From contig JAZHRO010000013.1 of NCBI GenBank assembly GCA_037157565.1, forward strand, positions 117,566,001 to 117,630,000: a stretch of DNA of 64,000 bases, written 5' to 3'. The position numbers were made by a program, and so were the translations under genes. This DNA comes from Thalassia testudinum (taxonomy: Eukaryota; Streptophyta; Magnoliopsida; Alismatales; Hydrocharitaceae). The notes beneath the pieces were generated by a model that saw only the letters and a list, made by a program, of their open reading frames with translations, ran no database searches and had not been told where the DNA came from. This document shows positions 1-11,599 of this stretch, in pieces. The first letter of the stretch is position 1. The number at the start of each line of letters is the position of its first letter.

Positions 1-857
1 ACATTATCTTGTGGTTGAGCCTTGTGTGTGGAATATCATTTTTGGTGATTGGGAGCACTTGAATTGAAGTGCTTTGGCTCCCTTTCACATTTGCTTAAAA
101 TAGACTCGTGCATCCACACATAGAAATTTCCATCTAGTGAAGCCCACTGCATTTTTAGCATGCATTAACTAATTCACATTGAAGAAGGGTTTGTGGGGCA
201 TAGAAGAACTTGTGTTTTCTCAAAACCCAAAGATTGGTTGAATTGGTAACTCAGCAAAATCTTAAAATCCATACTACTTAAGGTTGAAATTCTAAAAACC
301 ATTCACCAACTAAAACTTCAATTCAGGGAGATTTCCCCATTGCATGCTTGGTTTACACACTTTTTAAAATCAACGCACTTGGGCATTACTCGTATACAAC
401 ACCCTTTACATTCCTGGAGCACCTGATCCTAAGCCTTTAAATAAAACTAGTAGCAACTTGACCCTTATTAAGGATTGGAGGTCTAATTACCTGCGTGTAG
501 CGCCTACGTGCTGGTGCAGGTTCCCACGTGCTATCGGGTGTCTAAGACTGGGGCAAACAGCCTTTCAATCTGGCCCGGTGGTTCCACAGTGCTCTCATTT
601 GGTTCCATAGGTTGAGATAGTAGGTAACTTAGATCTTTAGGTCTAAGGGCACATTGTCGAGGTTAGGACATTGATTGCTTTGATTTGTTATCAAGTGTAC
701 CCTTGCGGCGTCATTTCCCTCATCCCCTTGTCCCTTCTCATCTCCCCAATTCTTCCTGCGGTAGTGCATGTTTGGGAGGTCACAAAACCCGGAATTGTTT
801 TAATTTTCTGATAATTCTAGAAGGATAGAAACCGATTCGTCATCCTCCTCCACAAAC
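1..857 (+). other. 5' leader of Athila-like element A
   Basis: Untranslated leader upstream of the gag start at 858. No LTR end or tRNA-Asp primer site is visible, so the 5' LTR and primer site lie left of the window. I saw no convincing ORF. The conserved leader box of the other elements is not obvious here. Confidence 0.6.
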
Positions 858-2790
858 ATGGCTGCACGCCTACCCCCAAATTCTGAGGGAGGAAACCGCC
901 CCCCTCAAATCCCACCAGGTGGTGGAGCCGTAGACCCCATAACCCGCCTCCAAGCCCAAATGGAAATGTATAATGAACATATTGAAGCCATTAGGGAAAC
1001 ATTGGAGGAAATGCAGAACCTTCCTGAACAGGAGGAGCCTAGGTCTCTTAGCTCTTATCAAAATCCCGCTGCTACAGAGACCATAGGACAAATTCAGGTC
1101 CCCATGGGCGGGGACGATTTTGAATTGAAACCCAATGTAATTGGCCTAATTAACTTTCACTTCCATGGTCTTGCAAGTGAAGATCCTTTTCTCCATTTGG
1201 AAGACTTAACCCGATTAGATGAAACTGTTAAACCAAGAAATATCGGGTTATCAATTGTCCTCATGAAAATGTTCCCATTTTCGTTGCAAGATAAAGCGTC
1301 ACAATGGTTGCGCACCCTTGAGAGAACCATCCATTCTTGGGAAGAGATGCGAACAGCATTTCTCAAAAAGTTCTTCCCAATTGGACGAACCAACACGCTT
1401 CACCGGGCTATAACTTCTTTCACGCAACAAAATAGTGAGCAGTTTCATGAGGCTTGGGAGTGGTATAATGACCTCCTCCGGAAGTGTCCGCACCACGGTC
1501 TACCTAAGTGGCATATAGCCCATATCTTCTATTATGGGCCAATGAAACTTTGAAGCAGATTGCAGACACTTCCTACGGAGGGATTTTCATGAATAAAGAC
1601 GAGAATGGAGCATTTGAATTATTTGAAAACATGAGTGAAAATTCAATGAATAATGCCTCCATTGTCACCTTTAATCGTACCAGCCTACCCCGTAATGTTC
1701 ACAAAGTTGACACAGGACTCTCCCATTCATCCACATATCTTAATCTTATCGCACAAAAATTGAATGAAGTCTCCATCGTGCACAAGAAGCTGGACGAGCT
1801 TCTGGCCAATCCCGCCCATTTTATGCAAACACCTCCACCTCACCACTTTGTTATAATCCTAGTCCTTCCAATACCAGGCTTATTCCCAAAAACCCTGTGA
1901 GATCTTCCTTACTGAGTGTCACACCGAGAGATTCGGTAAGTCATGTGGATCTGGCTTCTGCAAGCCAGTATTTTGACACGGAGGACCAAGCCTCCATGTG
2001 CTCGGATGCATATTTACAGGTGGATTCGTCTTCTGGCTTAGAAGACGCTTGGGCCCTGGGGAATAACCCGTTCTCTACTACTTATAACCCAGGGTGGAGA
2101 AATCATCCTAACTTCGCATTGTCCAGTAACTCGCAGCGCCAAAACCCCGCAGGTGGACCAATGCGACCATTCGCACCCGTCATCCCAAGGGCCCAGTCTA
2201 ATCCTGTGGCAAATCCACCATCGGGTCCTTGCATTCCTCAAACAAAACACGCATCAAGACCTCTTGATAAACTGGTAAGAATGGTGATGGAAATGTCTAA
2301 GCACCATGAAGAGAACATGACCTCTCTTCAGCACCAATTGGTGCAACAGAATGCTAAGATCAGTCAACTATGCATGGCGACTTGATCTCAAGGCACCCTT
2401 CCAACCCAACTTGTTCCTAACCCACAAAATTTTATACCCCGTGGTCCTCAACCACAGGTACGACCTTCTCAGGGGCAAGTTCATCAGATTCTGCAAGCTC
2501 TGAGCATTCCACCAGGATTTCAGGCTAATCCCACAGCAACTGCACCTCACCCTTATGTCCCTATTGCGAACCCTCCTATGCCTTATGATCCCATTGGACC
2601 CGCGACGTCCAATGCGATTACTACGAGGAGCGGTAAGCAAACCGTCGATCCACCTCGACCTGATCCTGACCCATCTTTTTCATCATCCTCTCATTTGGGA
2701 TGCGCACCACATTCTCGTGAGGACGATACACCTAAACTAGTGCCAGAATTAGTCCCATTCCCTAAGGCTCTACTGAGGGAGCCAAGGTAA
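858..2790 (+). pseudogene. gag of element A, frameshifted
   Basis: Structural capsid (Gag) gene of an Athila-type Ty3/gypsy element. The start ATG at 858 is followed by a Pro-rich N-terminus. A Retrotrans_gag core follows at about residues 95-215, with DKASQWLRTLERTIHSW, FLKKFFPIG and the QFHEAWEWYNDLLRKCPHHG stretch. Near 1545 the frame is lost after the FYYG motif. It resumes in a second frame (1508-1900) at GGIFMNKDENGAFELFENMS and in a third (1897-2385) with NPGWRNHPNF. After a TGA at 2383 the same frame runs to the AITTRSGK motif near 2620, typical of Athila/Tat Gag C-termini. No CCHC zinc knuckle was seen. The same blocks occur in elements B and D. At least two frameshifts and one stop make it non-functional. 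Confidence 0.88.
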
Positions 2791-3601
2791 GAAAAAGGAT
2801 ACGCAGGCCTTTGATAACTTGCATAATTTATTCAGGGATGTAGAAATCAAGGTACCCCTGTTAGAGGCTATCGACCATTTACCAACTATCGCTCAATTTT
2901 TCAAAGACTACACTACACCCAGGCGACAGTCAAAGAAAACAAAGAATCTGATGGTTCTCTCACCTCATGCGAGTTGTGCTATACTGTTAAATCTACCACC
3001 GAAGCAGAAAGATCCTGGCACACCGCTTATTTCTTGTAGCATCCAAGGCTGCAATTTCAACCGTGCTCTACTTGATCTAGGATCTTCCATCAATCTTATA
3101 CCAACCATCATGCTCGAGAAATTTTCCTTAGGAAATCTGAAACCCACCCCTATCACATTACAATTGGCAGATCATTCTGTCAAAAAACCAAAGGGTGTGG
3201 TGGAAGACGTGGTGGTTAGGGTCAACAGTCTCTGTTTTCCTGTTGACTTTCTTGTTTTGGATATGGAAGTTCCTAGCTCACTTTCTGATTGTCCAATCAT
3301 CCTTGGTCAACCTTTCATGGCCACAGCTCGTGTCCATATCAACTGTAAGTCGGGCTGCATTGAGATTGTTGTTGGCTCTAAGAAACTCAAGCTAAACATC
3401 TTCAAGGTAGCCAAGAACTTTGATTGCGATTGCATCAAGGATGACATGTCTGACAAGGACATGGACATCAGCTTGCGTATCGGACTAATAGGGACCTATT
3501 CTGACTGCTGTGGATTTCCTTTGAACACAGACCATTGCCTGACCGACACGTATTGTGACGTTCCCCCATCCCTCCCTTTACCCGTACCTTCTCCTGACTA
3601 G
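2791..3601 (+). pseudogene. aspartic protease of element A
   Basis: Retropepsin-like protease that would mature the Gag-Pol polyprotein. The ALLDLGSSINLIP segment near 3063-3101 carries the active-site Asp in an LDLGSS context, the usual Athila form of D-T/S-G. The downstream flap and C-terminal landmarks are ITLQLADHSV, GVVEDVVVRV, DFLVLDMEVP and CPIILGQPFM. The frame matches the RT region that begins at 3725, so protease and RT were one frame, now split by a TAG at 3599. It follows gag after a frame change near 2790. Matching proteins lie on the minus strand in D (about 32520-33272) and B (45057-45764). Confidence 0.85.
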
Positions 3602-3724
3602 ACTTCTAACGAGGTTTTCTCCACTTCCCATACCTCGTGGTCTGAGTCATATTCGGGCTACTCACCGCCGGTCTACCCCCTTGGAGACCGGATTGCCCTT
3701 TCTTTCCCGCCAAATCAGGCGAGA

Positions 3725-5477
3725 ATGCAGCTCCACACTAGGACTTTGAGCCTACATACTGATCACTGGGGCTATCCCTTGTTGGATCCATCAATCCAAG
3801 ATGCCTCTCTTCTCGGCCAATCTGAGGGCCAACTTCTTCCTCCTTCCTTTCTTTCTGTTGATTCGCTTGGGACACTTTCGTCCCAAGAATTGCCAGATCT
3901 TTCACCATCCACTCCCGAGCTGAAAGAGCTGCCTGACACGCTTAAGTATGTTTTCTTGGGACCAAATGAAACGCTCCTTGTAATCATTAGTTCAAAATTG
4001 ACCAGGGAGCAAGAGTGCAAACTAACAAAGGTCCTTATGGAACACAAGGCAGCCATTGGATGGTCCTTATTGGACTTAACTGCCATTAGCCCCTCCTACT
4101 GCACTCACCGTAGATATACGGAGGAGGAGGCTCGACCTTCCCATGAGATGCAGCGATGTCTCAACCCCAACATGCGAGAGGTCGTTAAAAAGGAAATTAT
4201 TAAGTGGCTTGATGCGGGTATAATCTACTCGATCAGCGATAGCCCCTGGGTGAGCCCGATTTATGTCATGCCCAAAAAGGCGGGACTCATCATCCGTGTC
4301 AATGACAGGGGCGAATCCATCCCTACACGCACTCCTACATCTTGGAGAGTGTGTGTAGACTATAGGAAACTAAATGTTGCAACTAATAAATATCACTTTC
4401 GGCTGCCTTTTATTGACCAAATCCTAGAGCGGTTAGCGAGAAATAAATTTTTCTGTTTCCTGGATGGATTCTCTGGATTTAACCAGGTGGCAATTGATGC
4501 TCGAGACCATGAGAAAATCACCTTTGCATGCCCTTCGGCACCTTCGCATTTAGAAGGATGCACCTTCGGCACCTTCGCACCTTTACATGCCCCTTTCCAG
4601 AGATGTATGCTAGCGATATTCCATGACATGGTGGGTGACTTTCTTGAGGTCTTCATGGATGACTGTTCAATCTTTGGACCCTCTTTTGATGGCTGTCTTG
4701 CCAACCTAACCCGTATCCTTCGGAGATGTATTGATGTGAACCTCGTGCTTTCCTGGGAAAAAAGTCATTTTATGGTACACGAGGGAATTATTCTCGGGCA
4801 TATCATCTCTGATAGGGGTATTGAGGTTGATAGAGCCAAGCTTGATGTAATTGCTGATTTACCTGTGCCTGGCTCTGTCAGACAAATCCGCTCCTTCTTG
4901 GGACATGTCAATTTCTATAGGAGATTCATCAAAGACTTCTCCAAGATTTCTAGGCCTTTAACTCATCTCTTATCGATCAACGTACCCTTTGTTATGGGCC
5001 CTGACTACATACAAGCATTCACACAGCTGCATGAGGCTATCACCAAGGCCCCTGTTCTCCAGCCACCTGATTGGCCCCTCGACTTTGAACTCATGTGTGA
5101 CGCTTCCGACCTTGCAATCGGAGCCATCCTGGGACAAAGACGCAATAGACACCCCTTTGTGGTGTACTACGCCAGTAAGATGTTGGACGAGGCCTAGCGT
5201 AATTATACAACCACTGAGAAAGAACTACTGGCGGTCGTCTTTGGGCTGGAGAAATTCCGCTCTTACCTTCTGGGCTCGCATGTTATTGTATTCACTGACC
5301 ATACTGCCATTTGCCATCTCATGCACAAGAAGGATGCCAAGCCTAGACTGATTCGTTGGATCCTTCTGCTCCAAGAATTTAACATTGAGATCCGCTATAA
5401 GGTCGGAGCCTAGACTGTTGTTGCTGATCATCTCTCGAGACTAGACCCTGACCACATTGGACTTACCTTGCTGATCA
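3725..5477 (+). pseudogene. reverse transcriptase and RNase H of element A
   Basis: Polymerase and RNase H segment for copying element RNA into DNA. The RT starts at ARPSHEMQRCLNPNMREVV and includes WRVCVDYRKLN, FCFLDGFSGFNQ (first catalytic Asp) and VFMDDCS (the DD pair). It continues through GHIISDRGIEVDRAK and SFLGHVNFYRRFIKDFSK. RNase H begins with FELMCDASDLAIGAILGQ, then [26 protein letters not shown] and ADHLSRL. Two defects stand out. The segment between EKITFACP and FQRCML (about 4530-4600) is scrambled relative to D. In-frame TAG codons occur at 5195, probably from CAG, and near 5411. It belongs to the Athila clade because of the sequence blocks shared with D. Confidence 0.9.
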
Positions 5478-6817
5478 ATGAGGTTTTTCCCGATGAGCAC
5501 CTATTGGCAATTAATGTGGCAAGTGGACCTTGGTATGCCAACATTGCCAATTACCTTGCTTCTAGTTCCCTTCCACATGGCTGGCCTAAAAACTAGCGTG
5601 AGCATCTCATTGCAGAAGCAAAGTATTATTTCAGGGATAATCCACTACTTTTTCGAATAGGTGCTGACCAGATCATCCATCACTGTATTCCTAACAGAGA
5701 ATTCTCCAGTGTGCTATCCTTCAGCCATGATCAGGCCTACGAAGGCCATTTTTCTAGGAGGAAAACTGCAGCTAAGGTGTTGCAGTGTGGGTTCTTTTGT
5801 TCCTCCCTTCACCAGGATGCACACAATTATGCCAAACATTGCACTAGGTGCCAGTCGTTAGGGTCAATGTCACGTTGTGATATGATGGCCTTGCAACCCA
5901 TCCTAGCTGTCGAAATTTTTGACATTTGGGGAATCAATTTCATGGGTCCCTTTCCTCCTTCCAACGGCTTCGAGTACATCCTCGTGGCTATTGATTATGT
6001 TTCCAAATGGATCAAGGCTATTCCCACGCACCATGCTGACCATGTCATATCCACTCAATTTGTCAAAGACCACATTTTTGCACGCTTTGGAATCCCTCAT
6101 GCCATTATCTCTTATGGAGGAAGTCATTTTACCCATGCTTCTTTTTGGGCACTTCTGAGGAAATATGGAGTCCACCATCATATCGCATCTCCGTATCATC
6201 CTCAGACGAACGGCCAGGCTAAGGTGTCAAACCAGCAAATCAAGCAAATTCTCTAGAAAATGGTTCGGCCTAACCGTAAGGATTGGTCCAACAAGCTGAT
6301 TAACGCACTTTGGGTGTATCGAATCGCCTTCAAGGCTCCCCTAGGTATGTCTCCTTATAGAATCATTTACGGGAAGCCTTGTCATTTGCCCGTGGAGCTA
6401 GAGCACTGCGCTTATTGGGCGGTTTACCAATGTAACCTCAACCCAGACCTGTGTGGTCGAGAAAGGAAACTCCAACTCCAAAAGCTGGAAGAGCTCCATC
6501 ATGAAGCCTATGATTCTACCTTAACTTTCAAGCAACGCACTAAGGCTTTTCACGACAACCGAATTCGGCGGAAGGAATTTGAGCCATCTCAGCAAGTTTG
6601 GCTTTACAATGCCTGGCTCAAATTCTTTCTAGGGAAATTGAAGTCCAAATGGACTGGTCCCTTCTTGGTCTCAAGACCATTTCCCAACGGGGCCATTGAA
6701 ATTGAAGATTCCAAATCTGGGCATAAATTTATGGTCAATGGGCAACGTTTAAAACCTTATCTTACTCATGAACCTGCCCCCATTGGTGAAATTGTTGCCC
6801 TACTGGAGGGTAACTAA
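5478..6817 (+). pseudogene. integrase of element A, catalytic triad lost
   Basis: DDE integrase for insertion of element cDNA. An HHCC-type zinc-binding region is read near 5711-5860 (HDQAYEGHF, AKHCTRCQ). The core follows with FDIWGINFMGPF, VAIDYVSKWIKAI, IISYGGSHF and YHPQTNGQAKVSN. A TAG at 6254 precedes the C-terminal part, which has the [22 protein letters not shown] and LKSKWTGPFLVSRPFPNGAIEI blocks. By comparison with D, all three catalytic positions are changed: GIDF to GINF, SDGG to SYGG, and TEVSN to AKVSN. The gene is therefore dead apart from its stops. It ends at 6817, just before the conserved post-coding box. Confidence 0.88.
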
Positions 6818-8129
6818 TTTCGTGCCTCACTATGAGTCCAGCTGGGGACATTAAATTCAGTGCTTGTTGGGAGGCACCCCAGCAACACTCCCCCACTATC
6901 ACTTACACAATTTCATGTCACTTTACTTCGTACTTCTTCACTTTTCACCATCGACCCACCCTACCACCTTGCTTTATACCATGCACATTAGCTCTTGTTC
7001 CCCGATCTTTAGACCTTGTTCTACCCTGCATGCATATGAGGACATAGCATCGTTTGGCATGGGGGGGTGGATAGGCATCCATACGATCAGGGTATTATAT
7101 GGTATCATGCAGCTTCCATTATATATATCCATCTATAAATATGTACATAGCAAAAAAAAAGAAAAAAAAGGTGATCTGAAGGCTGAAACAAAAATACAAT
7201 AAGTGTTTATGGATATTAAACCACTGTTTTGAAGACTTTCCAGGCCACAGAAGCTTGATTCACTTAGGCTTGGCTTAATTCACTTGAGCATTGACAAGAT
7301 AGATCAGAATCTCTCCTAACTAAGGACGTATTCTTGTACCTGAGTCACCAGTACAGGATTTGTTGGTTTGCTTTTACTTGAGAGTCTAAGTAATCTTTGT
7401 TCACACTACAAATATCAAGAAAGACCAGGTGAACATAAGATCCAACCCTAGTGTTCATTAGGGAAGGTGGAGTCCTTATTTATGCGCGCAGGTAGACTTT
7501 TTATCCCAGGCTTTAGTCTTGTATCTAGGAGAAACTCTTTCCATCAAAAATGAACTCTCCCACCAAAAATGTGTGCTCCTCCAAATAAAGTTGTAAGAGA
7601 TATACTGACACTTGTTTCAAAAAAAAAAAAAACTATGCAAATAAGTCAGTGTATCTTTCAAATGTCTGTAAATTCTCCTCTCCAAAAAGTTTCAGGGCAT
7701 GTCATAAATACCCTACTTCTACCATATATTCCTTGATCCACAAAAGCAACAAAATGGGAGTTGAGTTTTCCGTCATCTTTGTAAGGGTCAATCCGAAGAC
7801 ACAAGCTGAAACTGGGACCAACCTGCACTTAAAAATTCGTGAAACCCTGGGCTTGAGTCTTAATGTTCATCTTGTCAGTCTTGATCCTTCACTATGCACA
7901 AACCATAATCTCTTGAGCTTTCGAGTACAACAAAACCCTCTGAGTCCTAGAAATCGTACTTAAGGTTTAAATATCAAGAGTTCAAGTTAGTTGAGAGATG
8001 GTCTATGTCATGTAAGACTTAAACTATTGGTAGTCTTCTCTGCAATTGGTTCTCACAATATCCAACAGATAAACACATCTCAGAAGAAAATCTTCAGCTT
8101 AACATCATTTCTAAATACAATACAAAATG
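6818..8129 (+). other. 3' UTR of element A with post-coding box and internal G-tract
   Basis: Non-coding stretch between integrase and the polypurine tract. It holds the GGGAGGCACCCC box (6869-6882) and a TGAGGACA then GCATGGGGGGGTGG tract (7036-7070), as in the other families. No envelope-like ORF with transmembrane segments is evident. The short ORFs at 6832-7202 and 7649-7963 show no domain. Confidence 0.6.
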
Positions 8130-8166
8130 TTTTGCTAGGGACTAGCAAAAGATAGGCATGGGGGTA
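8130..8166 (+). promoter_or_regulatory. hairpin plus polypurine tract of element A
   Basis: A 9-bp stem TTTTGCTAG / CTAGCAAAA with a GGA loop (8130-8150) is followed by the purine-rich GCATGGGGGTA (8156-8166). The tract would prime plus-strand synthesis, and the LTR starts next to it. The same arrangement recurs in B, C2, D and D2. Confidence 0.8.
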
Positions 8167-9236
8167 CGTTTGCACACCAAAAATACACCAGTAAAAATTC
8201 GATCTTGTGTTATTCTCTAGCACTGCCATTGCATCTTATATAGCTATAATTGCATTTGTAAAAAAAGTCGACTACATGCATTCATAGAAAGGGGAGGAGT
8301 GGGTGAATAATTGGCCATCCATTCCACTACCATTAATTAACATCTTCATTAAGTGCGACATTGCAATTTCACCATTTTCTCATATTTTATTTTACTTTGA
8401 ATTTCTCGTAGCTGTAGGACAGTGAGCATGCGCACCTCTTCACGCCATGCCTCCTACCAACAGCATGGCAAGAGGTGTGCTGCCAGTAGCATGAGTTGGC
8501 ATTCCTCTTCCTCTTTAAAAACCTTGGCCCTCTCCCTCGTGCGGGCAGGCCCTTACACACACACACACACAGGCACTTTCATCCACCATCAAGCCAACCT
8601 CCTCCTCTCTCCCTCTCCATATGCAGTATCTCTTCTCACTGAAGAGACACACTGTAGGTAAGAGAAAACTCACAGTGGTCCCACAACCTCCACTGTGAGT
8701 TCCACCACCACCCAGCTCTTTCGTGAGCAGGTGGGCAAGGTGGATCCACCCTTCTCTTTCACTGCTGATCACCGTTTCCGCCATTGCCAGAGCTTCAAGG
8801 TCAGAAGCTCCAACAGCACGTCCGTCAACCTGCAGCAGCTGCCAGCCACCACACGCACGCCAGTAGGCCTACGCAGCTCCTTTCCACGCATGCAGATGCT
8901 TCCCAGAGTGCCTGTGCAAGCGAAACTGGCCGCTACCGGTCGGCAGATGGCATGCGCACTGCAATGCACTGTAGCGCGCGATCTGCGTGACACTGTAGCC
9001 ACCAGCTTGCTTCTCACTTAGCCAGTGGCTTTGGTGCTCTGATCGACCCTAGGCCTAAAAGTGACCAAGAAAAAATCAAGTAGGCCAGGTTAAAAAAAAA
9101 ATTTTGTGAAAGATGGTTAGACTCGATTTAGGTTAACCTACTATAATAACTTCAATGATAATTTCACCATATTAACACAACCTATTCGAGTTCTACTAGT
9201 ATAATGATTTCTAAATTAAAATCAATCCCTTTGGGG
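8167..9236 (+). repeat. putative 3' LTR of element A, right end uncertain
   Basis: Sequence after the polypurine tract. The first bases (CGTTTGCACA) resemble the TGATTGCACA start of LTR-C1 with a damaged TG. A TATA-like TTTAAAAA lies near 8513 and a short (CA)n run near 8555. No second copy lies in the window, so the end is set only by where G homology starts, about 9237. The GC-rich open frames here are not convincing genes. Confidence 0.45.
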
Positions 9237-10354
9237 TGTGGTTGAGGAATGGAGCTATTGATTGAATCTTCTAGTAAATGAGGATTCGAATCCTCCAAGT
9301 TAGCCCCAATTGAATCCAAATCTTCAATGAATGGCTATCAAATGGTTCATCAGATTCCTTAAGCCCGTTTGTCTCACTAAAATCATCTTCCTTACACTCA
9401 AGTGAGACTTCAATAAGAGATTCTTCACCCTCAAAGTCAAAGAATTCATGATCCTCAATTATATATGTCTAAAAATTGATTGTCATTTCCTGGTTCAAAG
9501 AGACATATTTTTCCTCACTCCCTGGTTCAGGGATCTTAGGTGAATCAATCCGTTCATCCTCAATGGGTTGCTCTAGCCCAACCTACTCATCCCTAATCTC
9601 AGAAAATGTATCCCCCCAATAAGCGCTTGAGCGGGTTCAGACATTGGCTCTCCTAAAGGGGGTTCATCTTGAGAATAATCCCAATATTGGACTATGGCAA
9701 CCACAAATTTCATCCTCAACCATGATAATTTCCCATGTAGAAACTCACCCAAGCCCCTATCCTTAACATTTTGGAGCAAATCCAATAAAGAGCTATTCAG
9801 CTCATCAATCATTTTAATTATAGGTTCCAATGCTTCAGTGCATGGTGTTGGCTAACCTTTTAAAGATTGTATAGTGTTCCTCAAATTAGCCAACACCCTA
9901 TCCTGGATCTGGTTCACCAGAATCGACTGGTTCAGTTCAGGGTTGGGTGGGTTCGGGTTAAATCTAGGAGAGTCAATATATCAAGGTTCTCGGGTCCCTC
10001 CCTGATTGTAGCTCATTCTAGGGGTTCAAAGAATGGTGGTGACCTATGTTCAGTGGAATACTAGGGAGGGTAGGTGTTATAATCATTATATCCTTCCTGA
10101 TTGTAGATCAGGTAGGGTTGGTCATCAAAGGATGGAGATCTATAATCATTGTAGGTGTGGGAAGGATAACAGTCATAGTTTTGTTGTCCAGTGTTAGGCC
10201 CTGGACATTGAGGTCCGGTATCGTATCCCCAATCAAAGTTATCTCGGCTAGTGGATGGGTAATTACAAGTCAAGTCGAGATAGTAATCATCTTGGGGATA
10301 AGTGGTGGTAGGAGGATAGGATGTGAAATGTATGTTGGATGTGAAAGGATACAT
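9237..10354 (-). pseudogene. Tyr/Pro-rich, acidic ORF of element G, gag-less family
   Basis: Protein of unknown function in the place gag should occupy. It starts at 10354 with M-Y, like E (24914). About 95 residues rich in Tyr, Pro, Asp and Asn follow, with repeated YPP, DDY, DNFDWGYD and YDCYPSHTYNDYRSP-like segments. Several stops come next, then a recognisable second block (9573-9830) starting MEPIIKMIDELNSSLLDLL. An acidic tail is translated in pieces down to 9237. No Retrotrans_gag, protease or RT motif is present. The family recurs in E, C1 and C2. A nucleic-acid-binding or assembly role is only a guess from the composition. The many stops mean this copy is dead. Confidence 0.6.
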
Positions 10355-11573
10355 TGTTGAGTAAGAAGGAAATTAGAAGAGAGAAAGCAGCCCTGCAATA
10401 CAAGCAATCAACCCAGTCCTTAGGTGGGTCAGCCTAAAGACCTTTAAACTCCCAAGACCTATCTTGAGATTATAAACGATTTGGTCTACTTTTATCTGGT
10501 CAATCCAACCAGCTAGAAGGAGGGACTGGGGAGAAGGTTCTTCCTTTGGCTTACGCCTTTGGTTCCTAGTGTACCCCCCAGCCACAGTCGTTTGATGCTA
10601 CTCCCTTAGCTAGACATCAGATGGACCAGCAAAAGCAGATTAATAAAAAAAAATATCGATCTGAGCCTTGAAGAGTGAATCAATCCTTAAGGCCAACGTC
10701 TACTTAGTTTTAATTAGGCTTGGGATGATCATGCTCTTGGAATGTGATGGGCCCTCTAGATGGGTTGTGCCATTAATGATCAGTTAAAATGTGTGTGCAT
10801 GCACAACCAGGGTTTGTAAACAAGGTTATTTGATGATGTGTCTTTTAAGATTTAACCTTGTTTAATAGATTTTAGGGTTTAATCTTAGGTATATTCAATC
10901 AAGTTTAGGAGAACACTTCAAGTTTTGAAAGCACAGGTATAGATATATTCCTTTAGAAATCAAAAATAATATATGGAGTGCCTAGTTCAGCCCTAAGAAT
11001 CAACCCTAAGTGGCAAGCTACTTGATGGATTGCTTTTATCTTAAGTGGTGCAGCCCAAACAGTTCAATCAATTGGCCTATTGCACCACTTAGTTAAGGCA
11101 CACAGAAATGTTTGACCTATTCAGATTTCTACTCACTTATTTGTGTGTTGAGTTAAGTGTACTGGGTCCACAGGTCAGATCCCGACTAAGTGGTAGAATC
11201 GATGTGATTGTGCACCTTAGGGTGAGAAGTTGTGGGTGTTAAGTGTGTAGCTTTCAGAAAATCCCACAAGAGTACTTTTTTTTGTTTTTTTATATATGCG
11301 AGGTTGAGATGAGTGGAGGTGGCAAACAAACAACCAAATCTATCCTAGGGTTTATAAGTACTTAAGTTGATTTGGGTTTGAGTTATTAGTGTGGTGAAAT
11401 GAACTAGTGGGTGGGGGTGGTGGGGATAAACTTACAAAACCTTCATCCGCACTTTTCTCCGATCTAACCTCTTTGGCCCGCCATGAATGAGTACCTACAA
11501 TCACAGTAAGATCAGAGAAAACTAAGATAAAAGTTAGGTAAGGCGGAAAAACACGGAAAAAAAAAATAGAGTG
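10355..11573 (-). other. leader of element G
   Basis: Untranslated leader between the ORF and the primer site. The conserved box shared with B, C2, D and E lies at 10536-10566 (plus-strand GGTTCTTCCTTTGGCTTACG then CCTTTGGTTCC). Another landmark is a hairpin-prone AAGTGGTGCAGCCC / TTGCACCACTT pair near 11032-11090. No gene is seen. Confidence 0.6.
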
Positions 11574-11596
11574 TTGCCTCCCCGTCAACGGCGCCA
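11574..11596 (-). promoter_or_regulatory. tRNA-Asp primer-binding site of element G
   Basis: Read on the minus strand, TGGCGCCGTTGACGGGG lies 3 bases inside the LTR end and is followed by AGGCAAC. It matches the complement of the 3' end of plant tRNA-Asp(GUC) with one mismatch. Confidence 0.88.
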
Positions 11597-11599
11597 AAA

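Noticed and set aside
6832..7963. Envelope-like ORF after integrase in element A
   Set aside because: Some Athila elements carry one, but the frames here are short, and no signal peptide with transmembrane pair or similarity between copies is visible.
8695..9021. Open frame of 108 codons as a host gene
   Set aside because: Two other frames are also open here, there is no recognisable domain, and it lies in the probable LTR of element A.
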